Assembly: GCA_963744345.1 (NCBI GenBank)
Contig: CAVUTD010000019.1
Span: forward strand, 62,001-126,000
DNA: 64,000 bases
Origin: DASTFP01 sp963744345
Lineage (GTDB): Bacteria > Verrucomicrobiota > Verrucomicrobiia > Chthoniobacterales > Terrimicrobiaceae
Direction of reading: 5' to 3'
In this document: one piece after another, positions 61,882-64,000 of the stretch
Position numbering within the stretch: the stretch's first letter is position 1
Layout of the letters: every line of letters begins with the position of its first letter
The notes under the pieces: generated by a model
Databases searched by the model: none
Told to the model about the DNA's origin: nothing
Seen by the model: the letters and a program-made list of their open reading frames with translations, nothing else
Made by a program: the position numbers and the translations under genes

Positions 61882-62304
61882 TTATTTTGCCGCGTGGTGG
61901 CGTGAGAGAAAGCGCGTGCGCACCGGAAGCTTGTTGGCCGCGAGCCGGAGCGATTCACGCGCGATGGATTCAGAAACGCCGTCCAGCTCGAAAAGGACGT
62001 TGCCGGGGCGAACCACGGCGACCCAGTGCTCCGGGTTACCCTTGCCTTTACCCATGCGGGTCTCGGGCGGACGGGCCGTCACCGACTTATCGGGAAAGAT
62101 GCGAATCCAGAGCTTGCCCTTGCGTTTCATATTGCGGGTCATGGCGACGCGGGCGGCTTCGATCTGGATATTTGTGATCCAAGCTCGCTCGAGGGTTTGC
62201 AGTCCAAATTCGCCAAAGTCGATCTTGAGATTGCGCGAGGCATTTCCGGCGCGGCTCCCACGCTGGGTCTTGCGGTACTTCACGCGTTTAGGCATCAAAG
62301 GCAT
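61882..62304 (-). CDS. rplP: 50S ribosomal protein L16
   Basis: This 140-residue protein opens MPLMPKRVKYRKTQRG and has RAWITNIQIEAARVAMTRNMKRKGKLWIRIFPDKSVTARPPETRMGKGKG, then LFELDGVSESIARESLRLAANKLPV. It organises the A-site tRNA region of the 50S subunit. Confidence 0.97.
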   Translation of the reverse strand: MPLMPKRVKYRKTQRGSRAGNASRNLKIDFGEFGLQTLERAWITNIQIEAARVAMTRNMKRKGKLWIRIFPDKSVTARPPETRMGKGKGNPEHWVAVVRPGNVLFELDGVSESIARESLRLAANKLPVRTRFLSRHHAAK

Positions 62305-62322
62305 GATTGTTCCTCCTGGGAT

Positions 62323-63024
62323 TTAAGCGGCTGCGATATCCCCTCTCATGCCGCGATGACGATCCTTGGACTGCTCTTGCTTTTGCTCCTCCCCCTCCGG
62401 GGGTGGCTTTTTGCAGATCCAGCACTTTACGCCAATCTTGCCGGCGACAGTGGAGGCTTCCGCGAACCCATAGTCGATAGGCTGGCGCATCGTATGAAGG
62501 GGGATCATCCCTTCGCGATACCACTCCGTGCGTGCGATCTCCGCGCCTCCAAGCCGGCCGGAGGATCGGATCTTGATTCCGAGCGCACCTTGTTCCATGG
62601 CGAGCTGCACCGCGCGCTTCATCGCGCGGCGGAAAGAAATGCGCCGCTCAAGTTGCGAGGCCACATTTTCGGCGACAAGCTGCGCCTCGATGTCCGGCGT
62701 TTTAATTTCGATGATATCAATCTTGACCTGCTTACCGCCGGCCAGCCGCGAGATCTCGTCCGTCATTTTCTCGATCTCGGCTCCCTTGCGTCCGATGACC
62801 ACTCCAGGGCGGGCCGTATGGATGGTTACCCGGAGGCTGTTCCAGGCGCGTTCAATGACGATACGGGATATGGCAGCCTGTCGGAGCTTCTTGTGAAGGA
62901 ACTCGCGGATCTTGGCGTCGGCGAGTAAATAGTCCGCAAAATCCTTGCGTGAGGCATACCACTTTGACGACCAGTCGCGGCTGATCGGGAGGCGGAAGCC
63001 GATTGGATTTACTTTCTGTCCCAT
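62323..63024 (-). CDS. rpsC: 30S ribosomal protein S3
   Basis: This 233-residue protein opens MGQKVNPIGFRLPISRDWSSKW and has the KH domain (RPGVVIGRKGAEIEKMTDEI near 73-92), then GIKIRSSGRLGGAEIARTEWYREG near 148-171. The C-terminus carries a CWICKK pair and a Gln/Lys-rich tail. The two Cys are atypical for S3 but otherwise the protein is standard. Confidence 0.97.
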   Translation of the reverse strand: MGQKVNPIGFRLPISRDWSSKWYASRKDFADYLLADAKIREFLHKKLRQAAISRIVIERAWNSLRVTIHTARPGVVIGRKGAEIEKMTDEISRLAGGKQVKIDIIEIKTPDIEAQLVAENVASQLERRISFRRAMKRAVQLAMEQGALGIKIRSSGRLGGAEIARTEWYREGMIPLHTMRQPIDYGFAEASTVAGKIGVKCWICKKPPPEGEEQKQEQSKDRHRGMRGDIAAA

Positions 63025-63026
63025 GG

Positions 63027-63500
63027 TTATTGCTTGGAATGGCCTTTCGGGGCGGTTGGGGTGGGGGAGGCGGACGAACGCTCAGTTTTCCTGGAAGTTT
63101 TGGTGTTCTTTGGAGTGGTGGGCTTCTTCGATTTTCTGTCGCCGTTCTTTTCGCGGTGTTTGATCTCGAGTTCGTCAGTGAGAATGATGCGGATGTGACT
63201 GGTGCGCTTGCGGATCGGTCCTGCGCTGCCGCGGGCTTTCGGCTGAAAGCGCTTGGAGGTAGGACCTTCCCCCACGACGGCTTGCTGGATCACGAGATTG
63301 GACACATTCAGGTTGTTGTTGTTCTCGGCGTTCGCGACGGCGCTGGCGAGCGTCTTTCTTACGAGGCCGGCTGCCTTCTTCGGTACGAAGCGCAGCAAAT
63401 CCAAGGCGTCCGAAGCCGGAAGCCCCTGGATTTCCCGTGTAACCTCCCGGGCCTTGAAGGCCGAAATCCGGGCGAAACGGTATGTCGATCGAACCTGCAT
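63027..63500 (-). CDS. rplV: 50S ribosomal protein L22 with basic C-terminal extension
   Basis: The protein has 157 residues. The L22 core (AFKAREVTREIQGLPASDALDLL, KKAAGLVRKTLASAVANAENN and IRKRTSHIRIILTD) is about 110 residues, followed by a Lys/Thr/Ser/Pro-rich tail of about 45 residues. It lines the exit tunnel. It is the first ribosomal gene of the cluster in this window, rpsS and rplB are not directly upstream. Confidence 0.95.
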   Translation of the reverse strand: MQVRSTYRFARISAFKAREVTREIQGLPASDALDLLRFVPKKAAGLVRKTLASAVANAENNNNLNVSNLVIQQAVVGEGPTSKRFQPKARGSAGPIRKRTSHIRIILTDELEIKHREKNGDRKSKKPTTPKNTKTSRKTERSSASPTPTAPKGHSKQ

Positions 63501-63531
63501 TTATGGTGTTTCCTCGTTGGGGTTAAGCTGG

Positions 63532-64000
63532 TCAGCGGCGGGCATCCACCTTGAGGCGGTCGCCGTTTTTGACTGGCACTTTTTCCGATTCGAGACTCTG
63601 AATAACTGCTCCGCTGATACTGTCGCGCACATCAACCACGCGCACCTCGCCGATGCGCTTATCCTCGCGCCAGACCTGAAAGGGCATGCCTATACGCACG
63701 CCTTGTTTCTCGCCGATGTTAGCAACGATCAAGGCGAGCTCTTCCTTCACGTCAACGACCATTCCATCGTCGAGGCTCGCTTCTACCGGACCCGCTTTGG
63801 CCGCCTTCGGCGCACCAAGAAGTTCGTTGGTCTTGCGGAGCTCCGTTTCGACGGCCAGGCGCGCTTGAGGATCCATGCCTTCGGAGCTCTTAATCATCAC
63901 CTGCACGGCTTCGGCAATACGGACGAGCTGGTTAGTCGCACTTTCGTGTTGTTCCTTCAACACGCGCAAGTCTCGCACGGCAGCAAGCAGTCTTTGCTCC
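63532..64000 (-). CDS. Coiled-coil protein of unknown function (5' end outside window)
   Basis: The reading frame enters from the right window edge (EQRLLAAVRDLRVLKEQHES) and ends at 63532. The visible 155 residues are an N-terminal coiled coil and a C-terminal beta-rich part with VANIGEKQGVRIGMPFQVWREDKRIGEV and a final VKNGDRLKVDARR. This C-terminal layout recalls FlgT/SH3-like or secretin-linked domains, but no family is recognised. It is on the same strand as and 31 bases upstream of rplV, replacing the usual rpsS neighbour. Confidence 0.6.
   Translation of the reverse strand, partial: EQRLLAAVRDLRVLKEQHESATNQLVRIAEAVQVMIKSSEGMDPQARLAVETELRKTNELLGAPKAAKAGPVEASLDDGMVVDVKEELALIVANIGEKQGVRIGMPFQVWREDKRIGEVRVVDVRDSISGAVIQSLESEKVPVKNGDRLKVDARR

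Overview
The window is about 64 kb of a moderately GC-rich bacterial chromosome with an outer membrane. That is shown by heptosyltransferase-like and WaaG-like glycosyltransferases, ChaN-type and other lipoproteins, and a class A penicillin-binding protein. The gene set suggests a free-living soil or freshwater heterotroph, probably Verrucomicrobiota (Spartobacteria-like). It includes a ribose-type sugar ABC operon with split transketolase, two Gfo/Idh/MocA oxidoreductases, a DUF1593 protein, a bacterial lipase maturation factor, a plant-type 6-phosphofructokinase and ribosomal proteins with low-complexity extensions. The phylum is an inference from gene content, not a proven call.

Region 1-12.9 kb is a sugar-catabolism island. 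On the minus strand, an AraC-type regulator is followed by an SDR (one frameshift), split transketolase (N and C subunits), a permease, a periplasmic binding protein, an ATPase, a second SDR and an FGGY kinase. A SorC-type sugar-responsive regulator is divergent to the AraC gene. Next to the operon on the plus strand lies a decayed second copy of the transporter, in which a deletion fuses an rbsA-like remnant to the tail of an rbsB-like gene. The simplest reading is uptake of a sugar or polyol, oxidation by the SDRs, phosphorylation by the kinase and entry into the pentose phosphate pool through transketolase. The substrate is unknown.

Region 12.9-22.4 kb carries three surface-glycan glycosyltransferases, a HAD phosphatase, infC (with a strong case for an AUU start codon), a NodI/NodJ-type ABC exporter, a GNAT protein and glgB.

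Region 22.5-38 kb is accessory and eroding. Broken genes include an SDR, a TIR-domain protein, a PAS-SpoIIE phosphatase, a Fur-family regulator and a two-piece gene resembling DUF4380 proteins. They sit between intact genes for an FkbM methyltransferase, a lipase maturation factor, a two-domain AhpD-like protein with a nucleotide cyclase, an NTF2-like exported protein and two Gfo/Idh oxidoreductases. Long genes elsewhere are intact, so this looks like biological decay more than sequencing error.

Region 38-52.4 kb is housekeeping: a ChaN lipoprotein, an Lhr-type helicase, a YflT-like stress protein, PBP1A, a PtsN-like IIA protein overlapping argS, 6-phosphofructokinase behind a nested inverted repeat, ribokinase and recA.

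Region 52.4-63.5 kb is the spc/alpha ribosomal cluster plus the tail of the S10 cluster, all on the minus strand: rplV-rpsC-rplP-rpmC-rpsQ-rplN-rplX-rplE-rpsH-rplF-rplR-rpsE-rplO-secY-adk-map-infA-rpmJ-rpsM-rpsK-rpsD, then recA. rpsN, rpmD, rpoA and rplQ are missing from their usual places, and rpsS is not next to rplV. No rRNA, tRNA, CRISPR array or intact insertion sequence was seen.
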